NCBI RefSeq assembly: GCF_000332355.1 | Contig: NZ_KB235959.1 | Coordinates: forward strand, 691,952 to 726,208 | Source of the DNA: Baaleninema simplex PCC 7105 | GTDB lineage: Bacteria > Cyanobacteriota > Cyanobacteriia > Cyanobacteriales > Geitlerinemataceae | Length of the DNA: 34,257 nt | Direction: 5' to 3' | In this document: in pieces, positions 24,660-33,282 of the stretch | Numbering within the stretch: the first letter of the stretch is position 1 | Layout: each line of letters begins with the position of its first letter | Notes under the pieces: generated by a model | What the model saw: the letters and a program-made list of their open reading frames with translations, nothing else | Told to the model about the DNA's origin: nothing | The model's database searches: none | Program-made: the position numbers and the translations under genes

Positions 24660-25913
24660 TTATTGGTATTTTTTAAACACGAGCGTTACGTTATGACCGC
24701 CGAAGCCGAAAGAGTTCGACAAGGCCACGTTTACCGTATGCGATCGACTTTGCTTGGGTACGTAATCGAGGTCGCAATCGGGGTCGGGATTTTCGAGGTT
24801 GATCGTCGGCGGGACGCGATCGCGAGCCACGCTCAACACGGACAGGACGGCTTCGATGCCACCGGCTCCACCTAACAAATGCCCCGTCATCGACTTGCTC
24901 GAACTGATAACGATGTTTCTCGCGCAGTCTTCCCCGAGAGCGGTTTTCAGTGCGGCGGTTTCAGTGCGGTCGTTGGCCGCAGTACTCGTTCCGTGAGCGT
25001 TGACGTAACTCACGTCGGCGGGAACGAGGCCGGCATCTTTCAAAGCTAATTGAATCGCGCGGGCTGCGCCAGCACCGCCGGGAACCGGAGAGGTCATGTG
25101 ATAGGCATCGCAAGTCATGCCGTACCCGATGATTTCCCCGTAAATTTTTGCCCCTCGACTCAAAGCGAACTCGAGTTCTTCGAGCAAGAGAACGCCCGCT
25201 CCTTCGCCCATCACGAATCCGTCGCGTTCCGCATCGAAGGGACGGCTGGCGCGGCTGGGTTCGTCGTTGCGCGTCGAGAGGGCTTTAGCCGAGGCAAATC
25301 CAGCGACAGCCAGGGGCGTAACGGCGGCTTCAGTTCCGCCGCACAACATGGCTTGGGCGTACCCTTGCTGGATCAGGCGAAAGGCATCCCCGACGGCGTT
25401 CGATCCGGCGGCACAGGCGGTCACGGGGCAGGAATTCGGCCCTTTAGCGCCTGTATGAATGGCAGTCAGTCCGGCGGCCATGTTGGCGATCATCATGGGT
25501 ACGGTGAAGGGGCTGACGCGAGACGGACCGCGAGCGAGGTAGGTTTCCTGTTGGTCTTCCATCACTTTCAGCCCGCCGACTCCCGTTCCGATGATGACGC
25601 CGATTTGTTCGGCGTTTAAGTCGTCGATGGTGAAGTTTGCGTCGGCAAGTGCTTGTTGACTGGCTGACACCGCAAACTGAGCGAAACGAGCCATGCGTTT
25701 CGCCTCTTTACGATCGATATAGTCGTGGGGATCGTACCCTTTGACTTCTCCGGCGATGCGACAGGCGTGTTTTGACGGGTCGAAATGGGTAATCTGCCCG
25801 ATACCGCTACGCCCATCGATCGCCGCCTGCCAAAAGTCTTCGGCAGTGTTGCCAATCGGCGTAATAGCACCGAGACCTGTTACCACAACACGTTTCGGTT
25901 TGAAGTTGGTCAT
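24660..25913 (-). CDS. fabF: 3-oxoacyl-ACP synthase II
   Basis: A 417-aa beta-ketoacyl-ACP synthase II that elongates acyl-ACP by decarboxylative condensation with malonyl-ACP. The thiolase fold begins KRVVVTGLGAITPIGN. The catalytic triad is complete: Cys in VTACAAGSNAVGDAF, His in YVNAHGTSTAANDRTE and His in KSMTGHLLGGAGGIEA. The C-terminal NSFGFGGHN is typical. It stands downstream of acpP, its carrier-protein substrate, on the same strand, but an IS605-like gene-less element now separates the two. Confidence 0.97.
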   Translation of the reverse strand: MTNFKPKRVVVTGLGAITPIGNTAEDFWQAAIDGRSGIGQITHFDPSKHACRIAGEVKGYDPHDYIDRKEAKRMARFAQFAVSASQQALADANFTIDDLNAEQIGVIIGTGVGGLKVMEDQQETYLARGPSRVSPFTVPMMIANMAAGLTAIHTGAKGPNSCPVTACAAGSNAVGDAFRLIQQGYAQAMLCGGTEAAVTPLAVAGFASAKALSTRNDEPSRASRPFDAERDGFVMGEGAGVLLLEELEFALSRGAKIYGEIIGYGMTCDAYHMTSPVPGGAGAARAIQLALKDAGLVPADVSYVNAHGTSTAANDRTETAALKTALGEDCARNIVISSSKSMTGHLLGGAGGIEAVLSVLSVARDRVPPTINLENPDPDCDLDYVPKQSRSHTVNVALSNSFGFGGHNVTLVFKKYQ

Positions 25914-25951
25914 GATGTCAGTCAGTGTCGAGGGATTTTACAGAAAAGGGA

Positions 25952-26363
25952 GCAAAGCCCACGTTTTTTAAGCGTGGGACGAACGCGTTGAAGCTTTTAA
26001 GCTTCGAGGCTACAATTCTATTTGAGGCATAGGTAGCTAAATAGGTAGCTAACCTCACAAAAAACCTGGCACCGAAGGGTGAGAACTGATGATTACCGAA
26101 GTTTTTCGGTTCCACGCGGAAAACAGCTCGTGTGGGTAAAAGCTTCAAGCGTCAAACACGGAGATTCAGAATTTTTGACTCCACTGTACGGTCGGGCAGA
26201 CCGGAACAGGTATCCCCCCTTAGCCCCCCTTACCAAGGGGAGTTGGGGGGATGCGAAACGCGCCGGCGCGATATCGACCTCTGAGCATTTGGCTTCCGAG
26301 CCAAGTGCGTAAGTCGGATGGTTGAGCTAAGAATCCCACGAATTCTATTCGTGGGAGTGTCAA
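25952..26363 (+). mobile_element. Gene-less IS605-like element (PATE/MITE type)
   Basis: At the left is GCAAAGCCCACG with a CCCACG/CGTGGG hairpin (25958-25978), laid out like the left end AAAGCCCCGTCC of the tnpB element at the window's right edge. At the right is a hairpin CCCACGAAT-TCT-ATTCGTGGG (26335-26355) followed by AGTGTCAA, matching the pattern hairpin-AGTATGTCAA of element A. The interior has no tnpB frame and contains the 41-nt repeat. It is probably an internally deleted derivative. It occupies the acpP-fabF gap. Confidence 0.6.
26212..26252. repeat. 41-nt palindromic repeat, copy 2
   Basis: The same ATCCCCCC...GGGGGGAT layout and length as at 867-907. It lies inside the gene-less IS605-like element, so one repeat has inserted in another. 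Confidence 0.7.
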
Positions 26364-26484
26364 ACCCAACAAATGCCTTGTACCGTAAAGAAAAAATAGA
26401 GGAGCGATCGAGAACTGAGATTCGTGGGGGAAGCGAATCCCTGGAACTCAGCTCTAGCGATCGCGGATCGATAACTTGTCGTGT

Positions 26485-26742
26485 TTAAGCTTTCGCGACG
26501 GGGGATTTTTCGCAAAGATAATCGACGGCTGCTTGGATCGTCACCATCTTTTCAGCGTCTTCGTCGGGGATTTCGATATCGAATTCTTCTTCTAACGCCA
26601 TGACCAATTCGACAACGTCGAGAGAATCGGCTCCCAAATCGTTCGCGAAGTGGGATTCGGGTTTAATGGTGTCGGGATCGTCGATTTCGAGTTGCTCGGC
26701 GACAATGCTTTTAACTTTTTCAAAAACTGTTTCTTGACTCAT
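26485..26742 (-). CDS. acpP: Acyl carrier protein
   Basis: An 85-aa acidic protein that carries fatty-acyl intermediates on phosphopantetheine. The attachment serine is Ser40 in [20 protein letters not shown], the family hallmark. It begins [18 protein letters not shown] and ends with a short KSPVAKA tail. It is the first gene of the acpP-fabF unit on the minus strand, so its promoter lies in 26743-26951. Confidence 0.98.
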   Translation of the reverse strand: MSQETVFEKVKSIVAEQLEIDDPDTIKPESHFANDLGADSLDVVELVMALEEEFDIEIPDEDAEKMVTIQAAVDYLCEKSPVAKA

Positions 26743-26951
26743 CGTGTACGTCCTCGATAAATGGCGAAGCCACAGTCCGAACTCAACTGAGGCACTTCCG
26801 AGTATTCGGCGGGTTCCCCGTTTCAGACAACCGACACAACCGTTTGACTCGGACTGGCTCGCGCTAGTCCTGTCCTATATTATCGGAAAGCGCGACGCGA
26901 TACGCAGTGTCGATCTCGATCGATTCTGTAAAATTCAGCACGATCCTTAAT

Positions 26952-28076
26952 TTACTGAGGATTCGCGGGTTCGATCGCTTCGGCTTCTCCAGCCCGGACG
27001 AGGGCGCGGTAGGCGATGGCCGTGACGTCAGCTCGGGTCGCGGCGCGATCGAGGTCGAGTTCTCGGTTGTCGGGGTACGCGCCGAGCAGTCCGGCGTTGA
27101 CAGCGGCCGCCACGGCGGGTTTCGCCCAGTCGGGTACGGTGTCGCGGTCGGTATAGTCGCTCAAGACGGCGTCGGGATTTTCAGGACTCTCGAGTCCCAA
27201 CCCAGAACTAAGCGACAGCAACACTTCAAAGCGAGTAACGGGTTGTTCGGGTTGGAACACCTGACCGGGATAGCCTTTGAGAAATCCCAGTCGCACGGCT
27301 TCGTTAATCGCTTCGACCGCCCAGTATTCGCCAGAAATGTCGTTAAAGGCGATCGCCTCGCTCGAGGAGGTTCGTCCTTCAAAGATTCGTCCGATTAAGG
27401 CGGCGAACTGCGCTCGAGTCACGGGTTCTTCGGGGGCGAAGCGGTTTTCTTCGACGCCTTCGACAAGATTCCGGGCGGACATGGCGTCGATGTAGGGTTT
27501 CGCCCAGTACTCTTCGGGAACGTCGACGAAGCCGATGGGAGTTCCCGGTTCGGCTAGGTTCGGATCGACTTGGGCGGGGGGAGCGGTGGCGGTTTCGGTC
27601 GGCGTCTCGGGGGTTGGAGGTTCGGGAGTCGTCTCTAACGTCGTCTCGGGAGAGATGGGTTCGGGGGAAGAGGTGGGAAACGCGCCTTCTGTATCGCCGG
27701 ACGCGTCGCGGTTGGGGTCTCGTTCTGAAGCGGGAGTCGAAGCGATCTCCCGATCGCTCTGTCGCCCGATCTCAGTATCGGATTCGGCTTCGGTTTCGAG
27801 GTCGGGGGTATCGGTTTCGGGTTCTCCGAGGTCGAAGGCGATCTCGCTAGTTGGGGTTTCCGTTTCGGTTTCGCTCTCGGACTCCTGACGAGGTTCGCTC
27901 GGGGAGGCGATCGCGTCGGACGGAGCGGTTTCTACGAGAGTCCAAGTGCGATCGCGATCGCCCAGCGCCCAAACTCCGATACCGCCCATGACGCCGAGGG
28001 CGATAAAGATCGCGATCCACTCGTCGCGACTGACGCGTCGGGAGGAGGGAGGTTCGGGGGGAGTGGGATTGACCAT
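26952..28076 (-). CDS. SLH-domain protein with membrane anchor
   Basis: A 374-aa envelope protein. A short cytoplasmic start is followed by one transmembrane helix at about residues 21-40 (WIAIFIALGVMGGIGVWALG). A long Pro/Glu/Thr/Ser linker (about 50-175) follows. Three S-layer homology repeats come next (GFVDVPEEYWAKPYIDAMSA with TRAQFAALIGRIF; FNDISGEYWAVEAINEAVRL with TRFEVLLSLSS; WAKPAVAAAVNAGLLGAYPD with TRADVTAIAYRAL). SLH domains bind cell-wall polymers, so the protein likely ties the inner membrane to peptidoglycan. The linker is so biased that its length probably varies between strains. Confidence 0.88.
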   Translation of the reverse strand: MVNPTPPEPPSSRRVSRDEWIAIFIALGVMGGIGVWALGDRDRTWTLVETAPSDAIASPSEPRQESESETETETPTSEIAFDLGEPETDTPDLETEAESDTEIGRQSDREIASTPASERDPNRDASGDTEGAFPTSSPEPISPETTLETTPEPPTPETPTETATAPPAQVDPNLAEPGTPIGFVDVPEEYWAKPYIDAMSARNLVEGVEENRFAPEEPVTRAQFAALIGRIFEGRTSSSEAIAFNDISGEYWAVEAINEAVRLGFLKGYPGQVFQPEQPVTRFEVLLSLSSGLGLESPENPDAVLSDYTDRDTVPDWAKPAVAAAVNAGLLGAYPDNRELDLDRAATRADVTAIAYRALVRAGEAEAIEPANPQ

Positions 28077-28154
28077 GCCGATCGCCTGTTCTTTCTTCCG
28101 TTTCCTTACGATACTATCAGCGAGCCTCGAATGTTGCTCGTCGATCGAGGATTG

Positions 28155-29057
28155 TTAAGAATTGGACTCCAATTGACGCAAAAATCGCTCGATGAGTCCG
28201 ACGGTGACAGCGGGGAGTTCTAGTTGAGGCGTCAACCCCACGTCTTCGAGAACTTCAAACTGTCGTACGGCGTCGCGGTTGAGGTCGGCCAGGCGTTTTC
28301 CGACATCGTAACTGACGAATTGGGTTTGTTTGCCCCAGAGCATGGCGGTGGGAACGGTGAGTTGGGGAAGATAGCGAGCCAAATCGAAGCAGCAGTCACC
28401 GCGAACGAAGGATAAGGCGGCGTATTCGGCGTTGGGTTGCGTGGCCGATTCGAGATAGGCTTTGACGATTTCGTCGTAAATTCGGTTGGGTTCGGCGAAC
28501 TGGCGTTGTTGGAGAAACGACTGAATTCCGCCGGAGGTCGCGATCGCCGTGGTGTACAGGAGGCGATCGAGCAGGGGCGTTTTCACCAGTTGGGCGAAAA
28601 AGGTATTGTTGTAATCGTTTCCGAAGTCGGACAAGCCGCTGGGATTGGTGAGAATCAGGGATTTAAACGCTTCGGGGCGATCGATGGCCGCTCGGATGGT
28701 AAATGCAGCGGTCAGAGACGACGCGATAACCGTCACCGCTCCCTCGCAGGTTTGCTCTAAAAATTCACCGATGGTCGTGATGTAATCTTCGGGTTTATAG
28801 TCTCGTTCGGGATGGTGCGATCGCCCCCAGCCTATTAAATCGGGAGCGAGAATCCGATATCGTGAGGCGAAGGCGGGATACACTTTCGACCATTCGTAAG
28901 CCGAGGAACCGCCCCCCAATCCGTGAAGGAACACGAGGGTTGGCGAGGGCGTTTCTGACGGTGCGATCGTCCACATTTCCCCGCTGGCCGTGTAATACGC
29001 CATACGTCCGAGGGACGTTTCGATCGATTTTTGCTCGAATCCAGGTGGAATTAACAT
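28155..29057 (-). CDS. Alpha/beta-hydrolase-fold protein, catalytic residues doubtful
   Basis: A 300-aa protein with the fold's landmarks: the oxyanion region VFLHGLGGGSSAYEW, YRILAPDLIGWGRSHHPER, and a nucleophile elbow in VTVIASSLTAAF. The elbow is ASSLT instead of GxSxG. The acid position, usually WGExD, reads LWGKQTQFVS without Asp. The histidine position, usually GHxPxxE, reads VGLTPQLELP with Leu. So a Ser-His-Asp triad cannot be assigned; it may be a non-hydrolytic binding protein or use other residues. No signal peptide is seen. It begins just before a block of tandem repeats. Confidence 0.8.
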   Translation of the reverse strand: MLIPPGFEQKSIETSLGRMAYYTASGEMWTIAPSETPSPTLVFLHGLGGGSSAYEWSKVYPAFASRYRILAPDLIGWGRSHHPERDYKPEDYITTIGEFLEQTCEGAVTVIASSLTAAFTIRAAIDRPEAFKSLILTNPSGLSDFGNDYNNTFFAQLVKTPLLDRLLYTTAIATSGGIQSFLQQRQFAEPNRIYDEIVKAYLESATQPNAEYAALSFVRGDCCFDLARYLPQLTVPTAMLWGKQTQFVSYDVGKRLADLNRDAVRQFEVLEDVGLTPQLELPAVTVGLIERFLRQLESNS

Positions 29058-29074
29058 AATTGATAATTGAGAGG

Positions 29075-29342
29075 GAACAGGGAACGGGGAACAGGGAACG
29101 GGGAACAGTCACCAGTGAAGACAGGGAACGGGGAACAGGGAACGGGGAACAGTCACCAGTGAAGACAGGGAACGGGGAATCGGGAATCGGGAACGGGGAA
29201 TCGGGAACGGGGAATCGGGAACGGGGAACTTTTACAGTTAGCAGTGAACAGTGAAGACAGTTAACAAGTAACAGTTTCTTCCTTAGTCTCCCCTTCTCCC
29301 CCTCTCCCCCTCTCCCCTTCTCCCCCTCTCCCCATCTCCCCC
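29075..29342. repeat. GGGAACGGGGAACA / CACCAGT / CTCCCC repeat block
   Basis: Imperfect tandem units of GGGAACRGG with interspersed AGTCACCAGTGAAGACA, then GGGAATC variants, and after 29285 alternating CTCCCCTT/CTCCCCCT. The last array runs into the 3' end of moaC and encodes its tail. Confidence 0.85.
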
Positions 29343-29813
29343 TCCGCTAGTTTTCTTCACTAAACGAATCCCTTCAATTTCCATCGTTTTTTCCAGGGCT
29401 TTGGCCATATCGTACAGCGTGAGGGCGGCGACGGAGACGGCAGTGAGGGCTTCCATCTCTACACCCGTTTCAGCTTTCGTTTTAACGGTCGCTTCGAGGC
29501 GATAACCCGGAATTTCGGAATCGGGGCTGATTCGCACGTCAATTTTCGTCAGCGGAAGCGGATGACATAGGGGAATCAGTTGAGAGGTTTGTTTGGCGGC
29601 GAGGATTCCGGCCAGTTTGGCAGTGGTGAGAACGTCCCCTTTGGGCGCGTTTCCCGATTCGATCGCTTCGAGGGTTTCCCGTTTCATGCGAATGACTCCA
29701 GCGGCTACGGCTTCTCGTACTGTGGGGGATTTGTCCGAAACGTCTACCATTCGGGCGTCACCGCCCTCGTCGAGATGGGTTAGAATTTTTTTCGGTTCGG
29801 GGGGTTGTCTCAT
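29283..29813 (-). CDS. moaC: Cyclic pyranopterin monophosphate synthase
   Basis: Makes cyclic pyranopterin monophosphate in molybdenum-cofactor synthesis, together with MoaA. From ATG 29813 the protein is 176 aa and begins [20 protein letters not shown]; the frame opens 18 codons earlier, toward tRNA-Arg. Family motifs: [36 protein letters not shown], the LCHPLPLT loop, [17 protein letters not shown] and [11 protein letters not shown]. The usual C-terminus is followed by [18 protein letters not shown], about eighteen residues encoded by the CTCCCC repeat array, so the original stop has been lost to a repeat. Confidence 0.95.
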   Translation of the reverse strand: MRQPPEPKKILTHLDEGGDARMVDVSDKSPTVREAVAAGVIRMKRETLEAIESGNAPKGDVLTTAKLAGILAAKQTSQLIPLCHPLPLTKIDVRISPDSEIPGYRLEATVKTKAETGVEMEALTAVSVAALTLYDMAKALEKTMEIEGIRLVKKTSGGGDGERGRRGEGERGRRGD

Positions 29814-29871
29814 CCAGAAATCTCTGTTAAGATGTAAATCTAGTGACGAGCGCGGTTTGCGAGTCACGAAG

Positions 29872-29945
29872 GGGCTTGTAGCTCAGTGGACTAGAGCACG
29901 TGGCTACGGACCACGGTGTCGGGGGTTCGAATCCCTCCTAGCCCG
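29872..29945 (+). tRNA. tRNA-Arg (anticodon ACG)
   Basis: A 74-nt tRNA. The acceptor GGGCTTG pairs with CTAGCCC (one T-T mismatch), the D arm starts GCTC, the anticodon arm is CGTGG-CTACGGA-CCACG (anticodon ACG), and the T arm is GGGGG-TTCGAAT-CCCTC. No CCA is encoded. An intrinsic terminator follows. It decodes CGN arginine codons after A34-to-I editing. Confidence 0.93.
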
Positions 29946-29956
29946 TTTTAATTGTA

Positions 29957-29989
29957 AAAGGGTCGTTCCCAAAAAGGAACGGCCTTTTT
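29957..29989 (+). terminator. Intrinsic terminator after tRNA-Arg
   Basis: A stem formed by AAAAGGGTCGTTCC and GGAACGGCCTTTTT with a short A-rich loop, ending in TTTTT. Confidence 0.85.
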
Positions 29990-30060
29990 GCAGTGAAGAG
30001 ACAAGAGTGGGGACAGGTAAAAGTTTCACCTCATCACCTCACTGGTGACTGGTGACTGTA

Positions 30061-30780
30061 TTAACTGTCTCGCAAGACGTACCCGACACCACGAACGGTT
30101 TGAATGAGGCGTTTTTCACCTTCGTTTTCAATTTTTAGGCGAAGATAGCGGATATACACTTCAATCACGTTCGATTCGCCCATAAATTCGTATCCCCAGA
30201 CGTTTTCGAGGATTTGCTCTCGGGTGAGAACCTCTCGGGGATGTTCCATGAGAAACTTGAGTAACTCGAATTCTTTCATGGTGAGATCGATCGCCCGTCC
30301 ACCTCGTATGGCTTGACGAGACGATAAGTCGAGAACGAGATCGACAAACCGCAGTTGATTTGTATCCTGACGTTCCGGCTTCAAATAAAATTCCACCATA
30401 CAGAGGAATTTCTCGCTGGAATAGGGTTTCATCACGTAATCGTCCGCCCCAGCTTCCAAACAGGCTACGCGATCGTCGACGGTATCGCTGGCGAGAAGCA
30501 TCAAAATGGGAACGCGATGTCCTGTACTGCGAAGGTGTTTGCACAGCCACAGCCCGGAATTTCCCGGTAAAATGCGATCGATGGCGATCAGTCCCGCTTG
30601 GACTTCATCAGCTTGCGTCAAACCGCTATTGGCGTCGTGGGCGAGAATCGGGTTGTATCCCCCTTCTTTCAAGTCTAAGGCGATCCGTTGGGCTAACGTC
30701 ACGTCCGATTCGACAACCAACACGCAAGACTGACAGCCAAATCCGGTTGAATCGACACGATCGAGTAAAGCAGCATCCAT
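30061..30780 (-). CDS. OmpR-family response regulator (NblR-like)
   Basis: A 239-aa DNA-binding regulator. The receiver domain (about 18-132) has the acidic start VVESD, the phospho-acceptor Asp in LIAIDRILPG, and Lys in GADDYVMKPYSSEKF. The winged-helix output domain (about 145-237) has RAIDLTMKEFELLKFLMEHP, LTREQILENVWGYEF and IRYLRLKIENEGEKRLIQTV. The segments VACLEAGADDYVMKPY and LKPE recall NblR, the regulator of phycobilisome breakdown, but I am not sure enough to name it. No kinase is adjacent. It is divergent from the methyltransferase gene at 30972. Confidence 0.9.
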   Translation of the reverse strand: MDAALLDRVDSTGFGCQSCVLVVESDVTLAQRIALDLKEGGYNPILAHDANSGLTQADEVQAGLIAIDRILPGNSGLWLCKHLRSTGHRVPILMLLASDTVDDRVACLEAGADDYVMKPYSSEKFLCMVEFYLKPERQDTNQLRFVDLVLDLSSRQAIRGGRAIDLTMKEFELLKFLMEHPREVLTREQILENVWGYEFMGESNVIEVYIRYLRLKIENEGEKRLIQTVRGVGYVLRDS

Positions 30781-30971
30781 AGGAAACTTCAGGGAGTTTG
30801 AGGGTTGAAACTGTGGCGTTGAAAGCGTTTGGAGCTAATGCCGCAACATCACCACTATAACAGTCGTCAACTGGAGCGGCGCAATGCCCTTCGTGCCAAC
30901 ATCCACCTAGGATAGAGTTGAAAGAGGTTCGATAGTTTGGGTTCGTCTGACCGTATCGGACGGAAATTCTT

Positions 30972-31592
30972 ATGACTTCCTCGTTTTTTGATGGAAAACG
31001 CCAGTTTTTCGATATCTGGGCTTCAAACTACGATTGTTTGTTGACGACGGTATTTTACCAGGCGATTCACCAACGGCTGTTGGAATTCGTCGAACTTCCA
31101 CCGTCGCCTCGGCTTCTGGATTTGGGATGTGGAACGGGGCGATTGCTCGATCGCTTCGCGAGAACCTATCCCGATTTGCAGGGAACGGGACTCGATCTTT
31201 CTTTGGAAATGATACAACAGGCCCGAAAGCGAAACGCCTTCGACGATCGCCTCGACTTTGCGGTGGGAAACGTCGAAAGCCTCCCCTTTGACGCCGAACA
31301 GTTCGACGCGGTATCTTGTACCGTCAGCTTTCTACACTATCCTCGCCCCGAGGTGGCGATCGCGGAAATCGATCGCGTTTTAAAACCGGGAGGGCGATTT
31401 TATTTCGTCGATTACCTTCCGTTTGAAGGGTTTGGCGAAAACAGTATTTATCCGGTGTCTCCTGGGGGCTTGCGGTTGTATGCGCGATCGCAGCGAGAAG
31501 ACTTCGCTAAACCCGTGGGTTGGCGGTGTGAAGGACACTATCACCTTCTGATTCGTATCGTGTTGACGATATTTGTCAAATCGGAAAATTAA
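30972..31592 (+). CDS. Class I SAM-dependent methyltransferase
   Basis: A 206-aa methyltransferase. SAM-binding motif I is LLDLGCGTGRLLDRFA, followed by the acidic GTGLDLSLEMIQQA and motif post-I NVESLPFDAEQFDAV, and DRVLKPGGRFYFVDY (UbiE/BioC-type). The N-terminal FFDIWASNYDCLL is typical of Methyltransf_11 proteins. The substrate cannot be read from the sequence. It appears to be a single-gene unit, 191 nt from the divergent response regulator. Confidence 0.9.
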   Translation: MTSSFFDGKRQFFDIWASNYDCLLTTVFYQAIHQRLLEFVELPPSPRLLDLGCGTGRLLDRFARTYPDLQGTGLDLSLEMIQQARKRNAFDDRLDFAVGNVESLPFDAEQFDAVSCTVSFLHYPRPEVAIAEIDRVLKPGGRFYFVDYLPFEGFGENSIYPVSPGGLRLYARSQREDFAKPVGWRCEGHYHLLIRIVLTIFVKSEN

Positions 31593-31733
31593 AGTCTAAA
31601 ACACTCGGGATCTGAGATAGACTCGGGTTTAGGGGTTAACGCTTTGAGAAATACTCGTCGATCGCCGATCGACTGTTTTTGAGATACCCCACAAAAAACA
31701 ACCCAGACGATCGCAACTTTGGCGAAATTATTA

Positions 31734-32234
31734 ATGAGCAAACACGTTACTATTTACACCGATGGAGCCTGTAGCGGTAACCCTGGAGTCGGGGGATACG
31801 GTACGATTTTAAGTTACGGCGAACATCAAAAAGAACTTTCAGCCGGATTCCGAAAAACCACGAACAACCGCATGGAAATGATGGCGGCGATCGTGGGATT
31901 GCAAGCTCTCAAGCAACCTTGTAAAGTATCGCTTTATTCTGACTCGAAATATCTCGTCGATGCGATGAAACAGGGATGGGCGAAACGGTGGAAAGCCAAC
32001 GGTTGGCGACGCAATAAGAAAGAGATGGCGAAAAATCCCGATTTGTGGCAACAGTTACTCGAACTGTGCGATCGCCATCAAGTGGAGTTTTTCTGGGTGA
32101 AAGGACACGCGGGACACCCGGAAAACGAACGCTGCGATGCTCTTGCGGTGGCGGCGTCGCGACAAGATGAGTTACTGGTCGATGAGGAGTATGAAAACGT
32201 TTTTGGAAATTCTACCAAACCGCTATTTGAGTAA
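31734..32234 (+). CDS. rnhA: Ribonuclease HI
   Basis: Degrades RNA in RNA-DNA hybrids. From ATG 31734 it is 166 aa, starting [18 protein letters not shown]; an upstream TTG (31719) would add five residues. The four catalytic residues are at the standard places: Asp10, Glu48 ([10 protein letters not shown]), Asp70 ([11 protein letters not shown]), Asp135 ([11 protein letters not shown]). The basic protrusion [18 protein letters not shown] and the [11 protein letters not shown] loop are complete. Confidence 0.96.
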   Translation: MSKHVTIYTDGACSGNPGVGGYGTILSYGEHQKELSAGFRKTTNNRMEMMAAIVGLQALKQPCKVSLYSDSKYLVDAMKQGWAKRWKANGWRRNKKEMAKNPDLWQQLLELCDRHQVEFFWVKGHAGHPENERCDALAVAASRQDELLVDEEYENVFGNSTKPLFE

Positions 32235-32323
32235 GTATTTTATCTCGATTGGTTTTTGTTTCTTTCAAGAAACATCACTTATCTTCCTAAATGCTTAAAC
32301 AAGTAGGTTAAAAAGGTATAAAA

Positions 32324-33271
32324 ATGGGAGTGAGTTCAGTTTTACAAGTCCGCGATCGCCGGTTTGTTTGGGGCGATCGCACGTATATCATGGCCGTTCT
32401 TAACGTGACTCCCGATAGTTTCAGCGACGGCGGAGATTTTGACGATCTCGAAGCGGCGATCGCCCAAGCGAAGCGTTTAGAAGCGGCGGGGGCGGACGTT
32501 CTCGATATCGGCGGACAATCTACTCGTCCGGGGGCGAAAGAGGTGTCTCTCCACGAAGAAATCGCTCGCGTCGTTCCCGTTATCGAAGCCGTGCGATCGC
32601 ACAGTTCGATTCCCATTTCCATTGATACTTATCGTTCAGAAGTGGCGAAAGCTGCCCTCAACGCAGGGGCGGATATCGTCAACGACGTAACGGGAGGAAT
32701 CGCCGACTCAGAAATGTTTCCCTTAGTGGGAGAACGACAGGTTCCGATGGTGTTAATGCATATGCGCGGAACTCCGAAAACCATGCAAAAACTGACACAG
32801 TACGAGGATTTAGTCGGAGAAATTAGTCGGGTATTAGACCGTCATATCACGGCAGCTACTGCCTGCGGCGTCTCACGCGATCGCATTATACTCGATCCCG
32901 GAATTGGTTTCGCCAAAACCTACGAGCAAAATTTAGAATTATTGCGCCGACTTCCCAAATTTCGAGAGTTAGGATATCCCCTGTTAGTCGGCGTATCTCG
33001 AAAAAGTTTTATCGGACAAATTCTCGATCGCAAAAAACCTAAAGATCGGGTTTGGGGAACAGCAGCAGCTTGTACGGCAGCGATCGCGAATTCAGCAGAC
33101 ATTTTGCGAGTTCACGACGTCGCAGAAATGAGCGATGTCGCCCGCGTTGCCGATGCTATTTTTCGAGACTCCCTGCTTCGAGACTCGCCAGACGACGGTA
33201 GAGACGTTACGAAAAACGCCTCTACTGCCAGAGAAGAACGGGAATTAAATCTTAATTCAACCCAGATTTGA
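32324..33271 (+). CDS. folP: Dihydropteroate synthase
   Basis: Joins pterin pyrophosphate and p-aminobenzoate in folate synthesis. The protein has 315 aa, longer than the usual 270-285. The TIM barrel shows VLNVTPDSFSDGGDF, LDIGGQSTRPGAKEV, SIDTYRSEVAKAALNAGADI, ILDPGIGFAKTYEQNLELL and the C-terminal LRVHDVAEMSDVARVADAI. After this the tail SPDDGRDVTKNASTARE is encoded partly by a hairpin repeat at 33198-33225, so the extra residues come from a dispersed repeat. RNase HI lies upstream in the same direction, about 90 nt away. Confidence 0.96.
   Translation: MGVSSVLQVRDRRFVWGDRTYIMAVLNVTPDSFSDGGDFDDLEAAIAQAKRLEAAGADVLDIGGQSTRPGAKEVSLHEEIARVVPVIEAVRSHSSIPISIDTYRSEVAKAALNAGADIVNDVTGGIADSEMFPLVGERQVPMVLMHMRGTPKTMQKLTQYEDLVGEISRVLDRHITAATACGVSRDRIILDPGIGFAKTYEQNLELLRRLPKFRELGYPLLVGVSRKSFIGQILDRKKPKDRVWGTAAACTAAIANSADILRVHDVAEMSDVARVADAIFRDSLLRDSPDDGRDVTKNASTAREERELNLNSTQI
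33198..33225. repeat. Hairpin repeat inside the 3' end of folP
   Basis: An 11-bp stem GTAGAGACGTT / AACGCCTCTAC with one mismatch and a 6-nt loop. It is the same family as the hairpin at 65-100. Confidence 0.7.
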
Positions 33272-33282
33272 CGATACATCAA

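Noticed and set aside
29060-29254. Open frame rich in GTGNRE repeats
   Set aside because: It is the translation of the GGGAAC tandem block and has no ribosome site or family match.
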